Positions 9,560 to 16,632 of a stretch of DNA of 64,000 bases are shown one piece after another. Positions within the stretch are counted from its first letter, which is position 1, and the number at the start of each line of letters is the position of its first letter. The DNA lies in the NCBI RefSeq assembly GCF_026283925.1, contig NZ_JAPDPF010000006.1:124001-188000 (forward strand). Direction: 5' to 3'. The stretch comes from Dyella halodurans (lineage in GTDB: Bacteria > Pseudomonadota > Gammaproteobacteria > Xanthomonadales > Rhodanobacteraceae). Made by a program: the position numbers and the translations under genes. Under the pieces are notes generated by a model. That model had not been told where the DNA came from and did no database searches. It saw only the letters and a program-made list of their open reading frames with translations.

Positions 9560-9827
9560 TCGCCCACTCGGTAGTTTTGAAGTTAGCTCGGCCCGCCGCC
9601 CCTAACCGCTGCAAGGCCCTTCGCACATCCCCGCCGGGAGGATCTCAGCCTCCTAGAGACGACTCAGCGGGCCTATAGGCCGGTCCGACACTTGAAAATT
9701 TATTCGCTCGAGGCCGTAATAGGTGTGCATTTTTACCGAACCATGCCCGTTCGGGTGATAATTTTTGACGCAAACACGCCACGAACGGCAAACTTTTCTC
9801 AGGCTATTTTTGTGCGGTGCGAAAACT
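9560..9827. promoter_or_regulatory. Divergent promoter region between the MFS operon and the AsnC-type regulator
   Basis: These 268 bases separate two divergent genes and contain no supported coding frame. The half nearer the regulator is AT-rich (about 9695-9815, with runs such as GATAATTTTTGACG and GGCTATTTTTGTGC), unlike the GC-rich surroundings, as expected for promoters and Lrp/AsnC binding. No exact -35/-10 pair or operator can be assigned with confidence. Confidence 0.5.
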
Positions 9828-10304
9828 ATGGAAACGACCGAGAGCAAGCTCGACTCCTTTGATGTCCGCATCCTTCAGGAACTCCAGGAGCGCGGTGATC
9901 TGACCATGGCGGAGCTCGCTGAGCGGGTGTATCGCTCGAATTCGCAGTGCTCACGCCGCGTGAAACAGCTGCAGGACATGGGCGTCATTCGACGCTACGC
10001 CGCCGTACTGGATCCCGAGAAGCTCGGCCTGAAACTCAAGGCCTACGTCACGGTCGTCCTGAAGCAGCACTCCGAAGAAGCCGCTACATTCCATCAGCTA
10101 GTCCGCGACTGCCCGGAGATCATGGAATGCAGCATGGTTACTGGTGATGGGGACTATCTACTGAAGACCTACACGCGCGACATTCCTCACTTCCGCGAAC
10201 TGCTCGGCAAGCTCGTCTCTATCGAACTGGTCGGCACCCTTAAGTCGATCATCGTGGTCGACGACCTCAAGGAAACCTCGGCCTTGCCCGTGTACGCGCA
10301 GTAG
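9828..10304 (+). CDS. Lrp/AsnC-family transcriptional regulator
   Basis: The 158-residue protein has the Lrp/AsnC two-domain layout. An N-terminal winged HTH comes first (KLDSFDVRILQELQERGDL then MAELAERVYRSNSQCSRRVKQLQDMGVIRRYAAVLDPEKLGL, split here for length). A C-terminal RAM ligand-binding domain follows (LKAYVTVVLKQH ... CPEIMECSMVTGDGDYLLKTY). The ATG at 9828 fits the family N-terminus; the frame is open further upstream to 9765 but that part lies in the AT-rich promoter region. It is divergent from the MFS operon, and members of this family usually sense an amino acid and control adjacent uptake/catabolic genes. Confidence 0.92.
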   Translation: METTESKLDSFDVRILQELQERGDLTMAELAERVYRSNSQCSRRVKQLQDMGVIRRYAAVLDPEKLGLKLKAYVTVVLKQHSEEAATFHQLVRDCPEIMECSMVTGDGDYLLKTYTRDIPHFRELLGKLVSIELVGTLKSIIVVDDLKETSALPVYAQ

Positions 10305-10355
10305 GCAACGAACTACCGGCTCGGGTTGACCCGTGAAAACTATTGAAGACAGTCG

Positions 10356-10934
10356 ATGATCCCACTGACGCTCAATGCCGATGATGTGCAAGTGCTCTTT
10401 GCTGATCTGCAGCCGAACCTGGTTGCCAACAGCCGGACCGTTCAGCCTCAGGCCATCGCAGCGGCGGCACGCGTATTGGCCGAAATAGCCCACATCCTCA
10501 ACGTTCCGATGACTTTTGCGACAGTTCCCGTGCAGGGCAAAGCGGGCGCCGTTATTTCTGAGCTCCAAGGCTACGCTGACCAACACAACACTTTCGAGCG
10601 CTTCGCAGCGGGTACCTTTATGCAACCCGCGATCGAAGCCACGCTTTCGTCCCACCGTCGCAAGACCCTGATCATCTCGGGCTTCTCCACCGAAGTTGCC
10701 GTTCTCCAATCAGCCTTGGCGGCGATCCAGGTGGGCTACACCGTGCTCATCGCAGTGGACGCCATCGGAAGTCGATCATTGCGCACAGAGAGCGCAGCCC
10801 TAAAGCACATGGAACTGGCAGGCGCCCTTCTTACGTCGGTACTCAGCGTTGGGGCACTACTTGCTCCCGACTTTTCCCAGCCGCCGGGCTCTTCCGTATT
10901 GTCAGCACTCGCTGACCTTCGCCTTGTCGACTAA
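10356..10934 (+). CDS. Isochorismatase-fold (cysteine hydrolase superfamily) protein lacking the usual cysteine
   Basis: The 192-residue product matches the isochorismatase-like hydrolase fold: the N-terminal acid in VLFADLQPNLV (Asp17), the central parallel sheet segments, and the block LIISGFSTEVAVLQSALAA that normally carries the nucleophilic Cys (usual form GxxTxxCV). Here Ala stands where Cys is expected, so a nicotinamidase-type cysteine mechanism is impossible. True isochorismatases also lack the Cys, and some members are non-catalytic. It follows the AsnC-type gene by 51 bp on the same strand and may be co-transcribed with it. Function unknown. Confidence 0.75.
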   Translation: MIPLTLNADDVQVLFADLQPNLVANSRTVQPQAIAAAARVLAEIAHILNVPMTFATVPVQGKAGAVISELQGYADQHNTFERFAAGTFMQPAIEATLSSHRRKTLIISGFSTEVAVLQSALAAIQVGYTVLIAVDAIGSRSLRTESAALKHMELAGALLTSVLSVGALLAPDFSQPPGSSVLSALADLRLVD

Positions 10935-11032
10935 CTTCAGTCAAAAGCACGTTGCTCCTTCGAACGCAACATCGCTTGTCTTCATTGCGCGTGACCTAGC
11001 TGACTAGGCCTATCGAAGTATCGGATCAGACG

Positions 11033-11305
11033 ATGCCAGGCAAGATCGGCGACCGTCAGGTTTCCACGACACCGCTAGTCCTCGATGCCCAGGGCAGCTT
11101 CTTTGTTGGTGCGGAATCGGTCGAGCAGCGTTTCGTGGAACTCGGAGGTCGGCGCCTGGCGGATCGCATCACCATCAATCAAATGTATGTCGAACACATG
11201 ATTCCCGCAGCAGCGTCCGAAACTCCTGTGGTGATGATCCATGGTGTCGGGCTGAGCGGGGCTCAGCTCCGACACGACACGCGATGGGCGCATGGGTCGA
11301 TATGA
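11033..11305 (+). pseudogene. Truncated alpha/beta hydrolase (N-terminal fragment)
   Basis: The 90-codon frame reads like the first part of an alpha/beta-hydrolase esterase: a leader ending in QGSFFVGAESVEQRF, then INQMYVEHMIPA and the oxyanion-hole strand PVVMIHGVGLSGAQL. It stops soon after the HG motif, before the nucleophile elbow, catalytic acid and histidine. Nothing in the next 150 bases continues the fold in any frame that I can recognise. This is best read as a gene remnant left by a deletion; a functional 90-residue protein is unlikely. Confidence 0.6.
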
Positions 11306-11458
11306 ATGCGTTGTGTGACAAGTTCACCCTACTTACGTCGTTGATCAAATTGATCGTGCGCGATCCACACCTCCGGCTAGCTTGCAATCGACGTCGCCAC
11401 GAAGGAACCTTACTGAACACTCTAAGGTCAACGCTCAATAGCCAGAAAGGGAGCTTTG

Positions 11459-11938
11459 GTGAAACAGGGAGTATGCGTTCTTCTCTTTGCGGCGAGTCTA
11501 TGGCTTGCAAGCGGCGCTGCGGCTGCGGCCTGCATTGACCTTCGGGGCAAGGAAATAGTCCCCCGGCATCCGTCAGTTTCCGAAGAATATGCATCCGTCC
11601 CATGGATATTGATCGGTCTCGTCACTGCAAGCAGGGACGTAGCAAGCCCAGATGATCCTGGATTCTATGACTGGACGATCTATGACGTCGAAGTCGTTGA
11701 GGCTCTGAAAGGTAAGCCACCTCATAGGATCAAGCTGGAGTCGGAGAACACCAGCGCGAGGTTTCCCATGGACACGGGGCGGCGGTATCTGCTTTTTGTA
11801 AGCCACTCCAAAACGGTCGAAATGGCAGGCAGCGAAAAGCTTCCGCAGGACTATGTAGACAACTGTGGAAACTCCGGAGCCGTCGATGAAGTTGAAGCGA
11901 CGATCACGAGGGTGAGGGGTCTATCTGAAAGTCGATGA
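11459..11938 (+). CDS. Small secreted protein, NTR/TIMP-like fold suspected
   Basis: The 159-residue protein begins with a signal peptide (hydrophobic core VCVLLFAASLWLASG, cleavage near AAAAC). The mature chain has two cysteines (in ACIDLRG and DNCGNSG) and the pattern YDVEVVEALKG ... RYLLFVSHSK. That resembles small netrin-like (TIMP-type) secreted proteins in which a Cys pair brackets a beta-barrel with a KG turn and a G..YLLF strand. The GTG at 11459 has AAAGGGAG 5-6 nt upstream; a TTG immediately before it is less well placed. No partner genes suggest a role, and the fold call is tentative. Confidence 0.6.
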   Translation: MKQGVCVLLFAASLWLASGAAAAACIDLRGKEIVPRHPSVSEEYASVPWILIGLVTASRDVASPDDPGFYDWTIYDVEVVEALKGKPPHRIKLESENTSARFPMDTGRRYLLFVSHSKTVEMAGSEKLPQDYVDNCGNSGAVDEVEATITRVRGLSESR

Positions 11939-12072
11939 GGTCCGCTTCCGACCCGAAGCGGACGTATGCGCGGCGTTGAAGAATGACTGACAACCTTTCA
12001 TCCGCAGGGAGGTTTGACCTTTACGGTCATGTATTGCTTGTTCGGATCGCAGGACTTTCGTGTCCCGCTGCA

Positions 12073-12474
12073 TCAGTCTGCCGAGGCGTCCCGCGCAGCT
12101 CGTTCATCTAGAGCACTGACGATGAATTTGCGCAAGCGATCAAATCGCCCTAAGCGCACCATATCGCGCGGCGACACATCCCCCAGCATAGGGTTGGCCG
12201 CCTGAAACCAGGCCCACGTGCGGACCAAGTCGCCATCAAAGATTTCGGCGATGAAGTTGCATGCAATCGCGATCTCTTCCAGGCGATTCCGCGCTTTGGT
12301 CGGCATGTTGTCGTCATGGCGCACCAAATCTAGCGGGATGTTTGCGATTCGGGCGACGTCGTCTTTTTCCAACCCCAGCCATTGTGAGACGCGATGAGGT
12401 TGAAACTGATCATCAAGTCCGAAGCCAAGGTAGTCACGCTTGGCGACGTTACTCAGGGGCGACGCGGCTGGCAT
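12073..12474 (-). CDS. Xre/MbcA/ParS-type antitoxin-like protein (orphan)
   Basis: The 133-residue protein has an N-terminal helical part compatible with an Xre-like HTH (VSQWLGLEKDDVARIANIPL) and a C-terminal block NPMLGDVSPRDMVRLGRFDRL. That block matches the toxin-binding domain (DUF2384 type) of antitoxins paired with RES-domain toxins. In typical loci the RES toxin gene follows within a few bases, but downstream on this strand there are only 134 bases before the convergent 11459 gene, so no toxin is present. The ATG at 12474 (MPAASPLS) is chosen because the upstream extension is Arg-rich and unlike the family. It lies about 300 bp outside the left attachment site. Confidence 0.65.
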   Translation of the reverse strand: MPAASPLSNVAKRDYLGFGLDDQFQPHRVSQWLGLEKDDVARIANIPLDLVRHDDNMPTKARNRLEEIAIACNFIAEIFDGDLVRTWAWFQAANPMLGDVSPRDMVRLGRFDRLRKFIVSALDERAARDASAD

Positions 12475-12788
12475 GATTGAAACTCTGTGTCTAAACCTGG
12501 TTGACGCTCGCTTACGCGTCCTTTGGTGCACTCACAGGCGGGTATGGCAAAGCCGTGGGGTCACGAGTGAAAGGGTACGCCTCCGCCAGTGTGCTGAATA
12601 GGCGAAAAAATCTAACTTGGCTCGGCCAAACAGTGCCTCACGGTCAATCATAAGTCGACCCAAACGTCCAAGTCATGGTTACAGCCACAGGTTTGTCGCG
12701 GACACTTTATGCTTTATTTCAACCATAAAGTGTCCGAAACGGACAACTTATGCTTTAGAGAACACACAACCCTGGCGCCTGCACAGAG
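12475..12788. other. Non-coding stretch left of the island with a palindrome/direct-repeat cluster
   Basis: No supported gene lies in these 314 bases. The left two thirds show nothing recognisable. The right third holds the repeat cluster annotated at 12699-12757, followed by 30 bases running into the tRNA-derived repeat. Confidence 0.6.
12699..12757. repeat. Inverted and direct repeats built on CGGACA boxes
   Basis: Bases 12699-12711 (CGGACACTTTATG) are inverted at 12724-12736 (CATAAAGTGTCCG), giving 13-bp perfect arms around a 12-nt loop. A third, direct copy (GGACAACTTATGCTTTA, 12741-12757) matches 12700-12716 with two differences, and TGTCCG-AAA-CGGACA (12731-12745) is itself a perfect palindrome. 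Three spaced boxes of this kind look like the end of a recombinase-borne element or a multi-site binding region. Confidence 0.6.
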
Positions 12789-12835
12789 ATGGTGGGCCCA
12801 CCAGGATTCGAACCTGGAACCAAAGGATTATGAGT
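12789..12835 (-). repeat. Left attachment site (attL): 47-bp copy of the tRNA 3' end
   Basis: These 47 bases are identical to 29728-29774, which is the 3' part of the intact CAU tRNA gene (from within the anticodon loop through the T arm to CCA). After 12835 the sequence leaves the tRNA, so this is not a functional tRNA but the duplicated target left by integration. With the integrase at 28600-29643 it defines a 16.9-kb island. Confidence 0.9.
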
Positions 12836-13126
12836 TCGCTGCGATCACCTGAGGTCAGTAAAAGCCAGTAATAGCTTAGCGAAGCCAAACGCAGACAAAA
12901 AAATATAATGATCAATAACTTAGCGAAAGTGGAAGCAGGTGATGCAGACGAAGCGCTGTACCGGTACTGTACCGACGGCACCTTGCCTAAGCGCCCACTT
13001 GTGGCAACTTGGGACCAAGGGTCAAACTGACGGACGAAAGCTGGCGCGAAGCATCCCGACCTAAACGCGAACGGCTGTGTTTGCGTCATCGTTGGAAGGA
13101 CACTCTAGATTCCACAGAGCATCGTC
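12836..13126. other. Island left end without a gene; candidate integrase arm-site repeats
   Basis: About 290 bases separate attL from vsr. A 14-base motif AATARCTTAGCGAA occurs twice, at 12870-12883 and 12914-12927, in the same orientation and 44 bp apart, flanking an A-rich stretch. Such spaced repeats beside an att core are typical of arm-type integrase binding sites. The remainder must also contain the promoter of the vsr-led operon; I cannot place it precisely. Confidence 0.45.
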
Positions 13127-13546
13127 ATGGACATCATCGACAAGCAAGCGCGGTCGAGGCTGATGGGGCGAATACGCGGCAAGGACACCAAGCCGGAGAT
13201 AGTGGTACGCAGCTTGGCACACCGACTTGGATTTCGATTCCGCCTTCACCGACGGGAGCTTCCAGGCAGCCCTGATCTTGTCTTTCCTGGCTCGCGGAAA
13301 GTTGTGTTTGTTCACGGCTGCTACTGGCATAGACACCCCGGCTGTCGGCTGGCCTATGAGCCCAAATCGAACGTGGCATTCTGGACAAAGAAGTTCGCCG
13401 CGAACGTGACCCGTGATGCGAAGGCGCTGGCTGATCTGAAGGGCCAGGGCTGGGATACCTTGGTAATATGGGAATGTGAGGCCAAGGATCCGCAACTCGT
13501 TGCCTCGCGTCTCTCAGCGTACCTCGGACAATCTGGCGACCAATGA
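13127..13546 (+). CDS. vsr: Very short patch repair endonuclease (Vsr)
   Basis: The 139-residue protein is a full-length Vsr mismatch endonuclease, which nicks at T:G mismatches produced by deamination of 5-methylcytosine. The family residues are in place: catalytic Asp50 in GSPDLVFP, the block VVFVHGCYWHRHPGC (about 59-73) containing the catalytic and zinc-binding His/Cys residues, FWTKKFAANVTRD, and Cys117 in VIWECE. It is the first gene of the island operon and its stop overlaps the start of the cytosine methyltransferase by 4 bases (ATGA), the usual vsr-dcm partnership. It protects the host from the mutagenic cost of C5 methylation. Confidence 0.95.
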   Translation: MDIIDKQARSRLMGRIRGKDTKPEIVVRSLAHRLGFRFRLHRRELPGSPDLVFPGSRKVVFVHGCYWHRHPGCRLAYEPKSNVAFWTKKFAANVTRDAKALADLKGQGWDTLVIWECEAKDPQLVASRLSAYLGQSGDQ

Positions 13547-15033
13547 AGATCAACACAGCAGTTCGGCAGGCCAAACTGGATCGCCTGCGCAGCGGCGAAA
13601 CGCCGCGAGCACTCGAGCTATGCTCGGGCTGCGGCGGCATGTCGCTCGGAATGCAGGCTGCTGGCTTCGAGCTGCTGGGTCACATAGAGTTCGACGACAC
13701 CGCTGCCGCCAGCTACGCGTTGAACTTCAAGCCGCCTATCGAGAAGAAAAGGGTCGCGTGGAGCCAGTCACGAGACATGGTGGTCTCGGATCCCGTCACG
13801 CTGGCTTCAGAGATCGGCCTAAAGGGTGATGTCGTGAAGCACTTCGACGTACTGGCCGCCGGCCTGCCGTGTCAGGCCTTCGCCCGGATTGGTCGGTCTA
13901 AGCTTCGTTCGGTGACCGGCGATGACGTCGCCTACGTCAACGATCCACGCGCCAAACTTTATCAGCGCTTCCTTCAGTACGTCGAAGCGGTCCAGCCCGT
14001 TGCCATCTTGATCGAGAATGTCCCGGACATCCTCAACCACGGCGGCCACAACGTGCCGGAGGAGATCTGTGAGACGCTGGAAACACTGGGCTACAGCGCC
14101 CGCTACACGCTTCTGAATGCCGCCTATTACGGCGTCCCTCAGATGCGCGAACGACTGTTTCTGGTCGCCATCGACAGTTCGCTCGGTCTCGTGCCTGGCT
14201 TTCCTGAGCCAAGCCACGCGGCCAAACTACCCTCGGGATACGAAAGCGCACGTTCTGTTGCACTCAAACATGTGCCCGCGGAGGGCTCACATTTCGCTGG
14301 TATACCACAAGCCCGGCAAGGCCTTCCGAAGGCGGTGTCGGTCAAGGAGGCCCTTGGGGATCTGCCACGTATCAGGGAGCATTTCTCAGCGCCGACCGAA
14401 ATGCGGCGGCGCAAGCTGACCGATCGATTGCCGTATGCCAGTTCCGCAGACCTGAGCGACTACGCAAAGAAGATGCGGGCCTGGCCTAGCCTCCAGGTAG
14501 CTACTCCCGACACTGATGGTCACGTGGTGCGCATCACGCCCAGGGACTTCGAGATCTTCCGTCGCATGAAGCATGGCGGCGATTACCCGCACGCGATTAC
14601 TGTAGCCGAGAAGATCTTTACCGAGCAGCTTGAGGCCCTCGCGGTTCGTCCCCGCCAAAATTCGGAGAAGTGGGCGTCGCTACGTGCAAGGTGCGTCCCA
14701 CCCTACGATCCGAATAAGTTCCCAAACAAGTGGTGGAAGCTGAACCCGGCGACGCCGTCGCGCACGTTGACCGCCCATATGGGCAAGGACACCTACTCTC
14801 ACATTCACTGGGACAGCGCACAGAAGCGGACGGTCTCGGTGCGTGAGGCGGCCAGGCTTCAGTCCTTCCCCGATAACTTCCGCTTCGCCGGAGCCATGAA
14901 CGCAGCCTTCCGGCAAATCGGAAATGCCGTACCGCCTCTGCTCGCCGAGGCGGTAGCTAGGCGCCTGAAACAGGATCTTCTGCAGATACCTGTATCGCAG
15001 ATCGAGTCAGCGGAAGATTTCAAGGTCGCCTGA
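13543..15033 (+). CDS. DNA (cytosine-5-)-methyltransferase
   Basis: The 496-residue C5-cytosine methyltransferase has all core motifs in order: motif I ALELCSGCGGMSLGMQ (24-38, SAM binding), motif IV with the catalytic Cys110 in GLPCQAF, motif VI IENV (157-160), motif VIII QMRERLF, and the C-terminal motifs RTLTAHMGKDTYSH, REAARLQSFPDNF (IX) and QIGNAVPP (X). The target-recognition region is the variable stretch around residues 240-390; its specificity cannot be read from sequence. It overlaps vsr by 4 bases and precedes the ATPase gene. It is the modification arm of the restriction-like operon. Confidence 0.95.
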   Translation: MKINTAVRQAKLDRLRSGETPRALELCSGCGGMSLGMQAAGFELLGHIEFDDTAAASYALNFKPPIEKKRVAWSQSRDMVVSDPVTLASEIGLKGDVVKHFDVLAAGLPCQAFARIGRSKLRSVTGDDVAYVNDPRAKLYQRFLQYVEAVQPVAILIENVPDILNHGGHNVPEEICETLETLGYSARYTLLNAAYYGVPQMRERLFLVAIDSSLGLVPGFPEPSHAAKLPSGYESARSVALKHVPAEGSHFAGIPQARQGLPKAVSVKEALGDLPRIREHFSAPTEMRRRKLTDRLPYASSADLSDYAKKMRAWPSLQVATPDTDGHVVRITPRDFEIFRRMKHGGDYPHAITVAEKIFTEQLEALAVRPRQNSEKWASLRARCVPPYDPNKFPNKWWKLNPATPSRTLTAHMGKDTYSHIHWDSAQKRTVSVREAARLQSFPDNFRFAGAMNAAFRQIGNAVPPLLAEAVARRLKQDLLQIPVSQIESAEDFKVA

Positions 15034-15106
15034 TTTGCCGTGATGGCTGCCGCCGGATCGTGGGGGCCGGTCATTGAACCTGGCTGTAGCGTGTGGGGAG
15101 GGGTCT

Positions 15107-15166
15107 ATGGCAGCAGTTGCAGGGAAGGAAATTGCTCAGCCTAACGAGGGGCTTGCCGCGCCGTGA
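15107..15166 (+). CDS. Putative 19-residue leader peptide translationally coupled to the ATPase gene
   Basis: In the 129-base gap after the methyltransferase, an ATG at 15107 is preceded by an almost ideal Shine-Dalgarno stretch (GGGGAGGGG, 3 nt upstream). It opens a frame of 19 codons (MAAVAGKEIAQPNEGLAAP). Its TGA stop (15164-15166) overlaps the GTG start of the ATPase (15163-15165) as GTGA. The ATPase GTG itself has a poor ribosome site. The arrangement suggests that ribosomes finishing the short frame reinitiate on the ATPase. A real peptide function is not implied. Confidence 0.5.
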   Translation: MAAVAGKEIAQPNEGLAAP

Positions 15167-16632
15167 AGTACGAGACCAATCCGCCTGACGCTGCCTCACT
15201 GATGATGTCAGCCCGTAGCTTCGGGAACTACGATGTACCTGCCGCTCTAGCCGATCTGATCGACAACAGCATCAAGGCGGGCGCGCGCGAAATTACGTTG
15301 ACGTGCCGCTACAACGATGGCGACCCTGAAATCCGGATTCGGGATGACGGCCGCGGCATGTCCGGTCGGGAGCTCAGAGATGCCATGCGTCCGGCCAGCA
15401 GCAACCCGCTGAAGGAACGGTCGCCGGATGATTTGGGCCGGTTCGGCTGGGGAATGAAATCCGCATCCTTCTCCCAGTGCGCGCGGCTTACCGTGATCAG
15501 TCACCGAGGCGAAGACTTGACGGGTTGCGTTTGGGACCTGACCAATGTCGAAGGTTGGCGGATGGGCATCCTCGACGAACAAGAGCTTGTCGCCATGGCC
15601 TCGCCGGACCTCAGGGCGAAGGATGGCGTTGAGGTGGTGTGGTCGAACTGCGACCGCCTGTCCGAGAACAACACTGTCACCCAGGCTGAATTCAACGCCC
15701 TGATGGTTCACGCGGGCAATCGCCTTGCAATCATCTTCCATCGCTATCTCGCGGGCGAAGTCCGTGGAAAGCGGCTGACTATCCGCCTTAACGGCAGAAA
15801 GATCGAGGCCGTTGATCCGTTCTATCGCGACCATGAGGCGACGCAGCAGCTCGAATCGGAGTCGTTGGAGATCGCCGGGCGGACAATCGACATCCAGCCC
15901 TTCATCCTCCCCCATTATTCGAAGCTTCTACCGAATCAGTACGATCAGCTGGGCGGAGAGGAAGGATTTCTCCGAAATCAGGGCTTCTACGTCTATCGCA
16001 ACCATCGCCTCATTATCAGTGGCACTTGGTTCAGACTGCTGCGGCACGGCGAACTGTCCCAGTTGGTCCGGGTTAGGGTGGACATCCCCAACGCGCTCGA
16101 CCACGTCTGGAAGATCACCATCGACAAGTCGGACGCACAGCTCCCCGCCGCACTGCGTAATCGCCTGCGCCAGCTCGTCGATGGCCTGCGGCGTCGATCC
16201 GCGCGCGTCTATCGGTCCCGCGGCGGTCGGCTTGACCGCCCGGGCACGACCTCTGTCTGGAGCCGCCATTCCCGTGGTGGCGAGGTGCGCTACACCATCA
16301 ACCGGGCGCATCCCGTGATCGATGCGCTTCTCGATACCGGTGACGACAAGCAAAGGCAGGCCGCCAGCGCCGCATTGAAGATCATTGAACAGGCCTTCCC
16401 GGTTGCCGCTTTCAGTCAGGACACAGCGCGGGAGCCCGACGCCATCCATCAGACGCTGACCGACCCGGTAGCCTTCAGGGCCGACCTGAACGCAGCTCTC
16501 CCTCTGCTTCTTATGCAGGTAGATGGAGATTTCGCCGCTCTGGAGAATCTGTTGCGCGTCACCGAACCGTGGTGCGAGGCCTGGGGTGCCGCCGAGGCCG
16601 TTCTTAAGGAAAAGGGGTGGACTAATGCGTGA
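15163..16632 (+). CDS. MORC/MutL-like GHKL ATPase of a restriction system
   Basis: The 489-residue protein has an N-terminal GHKL (HATPase_c_3) module: the N-box AALADLIDNSIKAG (27-40, with Asn35 for Mg-ATP; the usual Glu is Asp31), the lid DDGRGM (61-66) and the glycine-rich LGRFGWGMKSASFSQC (91-106). This is the pattern of MORC/MutL-type paralogues. A transducer-like S5 domain follows, with conserved basic residues (DKSDAQLPAALRNRL). Prokaryotic members were linked to restriction-modification loci with Z1 and nuclease genes by Iyer, Abhiman and Aravind (2008). It starts at a GTG coupled to the short leader frame and its 3' end overlaps the Z1 gene by 8 bases. The probable role is an ATP-driven DNA clamp or switch. 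Confidence 0.88.
   Translation: MKYETNPPDAASLMMSARSFGNYDVPAALADLIDNSIKAGAREITLTCRYNDGDPEIRIRDDGRGMSGRELRDAMRPASSNPLKERSPDDLGRFGWGMKSASFSQCARLTVISHRGEDLTGCVWDLTNVEGWRMGILDEQELVAMASPDLRAKDGVEVVWSNCDRLSENNTVTQAEFNALMVHAGNRLAIIFHRYLAGEVRGKRLTIRLNGRKIEAVDPFYRDHEATQQLESESLEIAGRTIDIQPFILPHYSKLLPNQYDQLGGEEGFLRNQGFYVYRNHRLIISGTWFRLLRHGELSQLVRVRVDIPNALDHVWKITIDKSDAQLPAALRNRLRQLVDGLRRRSARVYRSRGGRLDRPGTTSVWSRHSRGGEVRYTINRAHPVIDALLDTGDDKQRQAASAALKIIEQAFPVAAFSQDTAREPDAIHQTLTDPVAFRADLNAALPLLLMQVDGDFAALENLLRVTEPWCEAWGAAEAVLKEKGWTNA

Noticed and set aside
12789-12835. tRNA-like sequence at the left end of the island taken as a tRNA gene
   Set aside because: Only the 3' part (anticodon loop to CCA) is present and the sequence departs from the tRNA at 12836; it is the duplicated att site.
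16523-16624. N-terminal extension of the Z1 protein into the ATPase gene
   Set aside because: It lies inside the 3' part of the ATPase gene; the ATG at 16625 has a good ribosome site and starts the family-like sequence.
15107-16632. ATG at 15107 as the true ATPase start
   Set aside because: The frame from that ATG meets a TGA at 15164-15166 and is not the ATPase frame; it can only be a separate leader.
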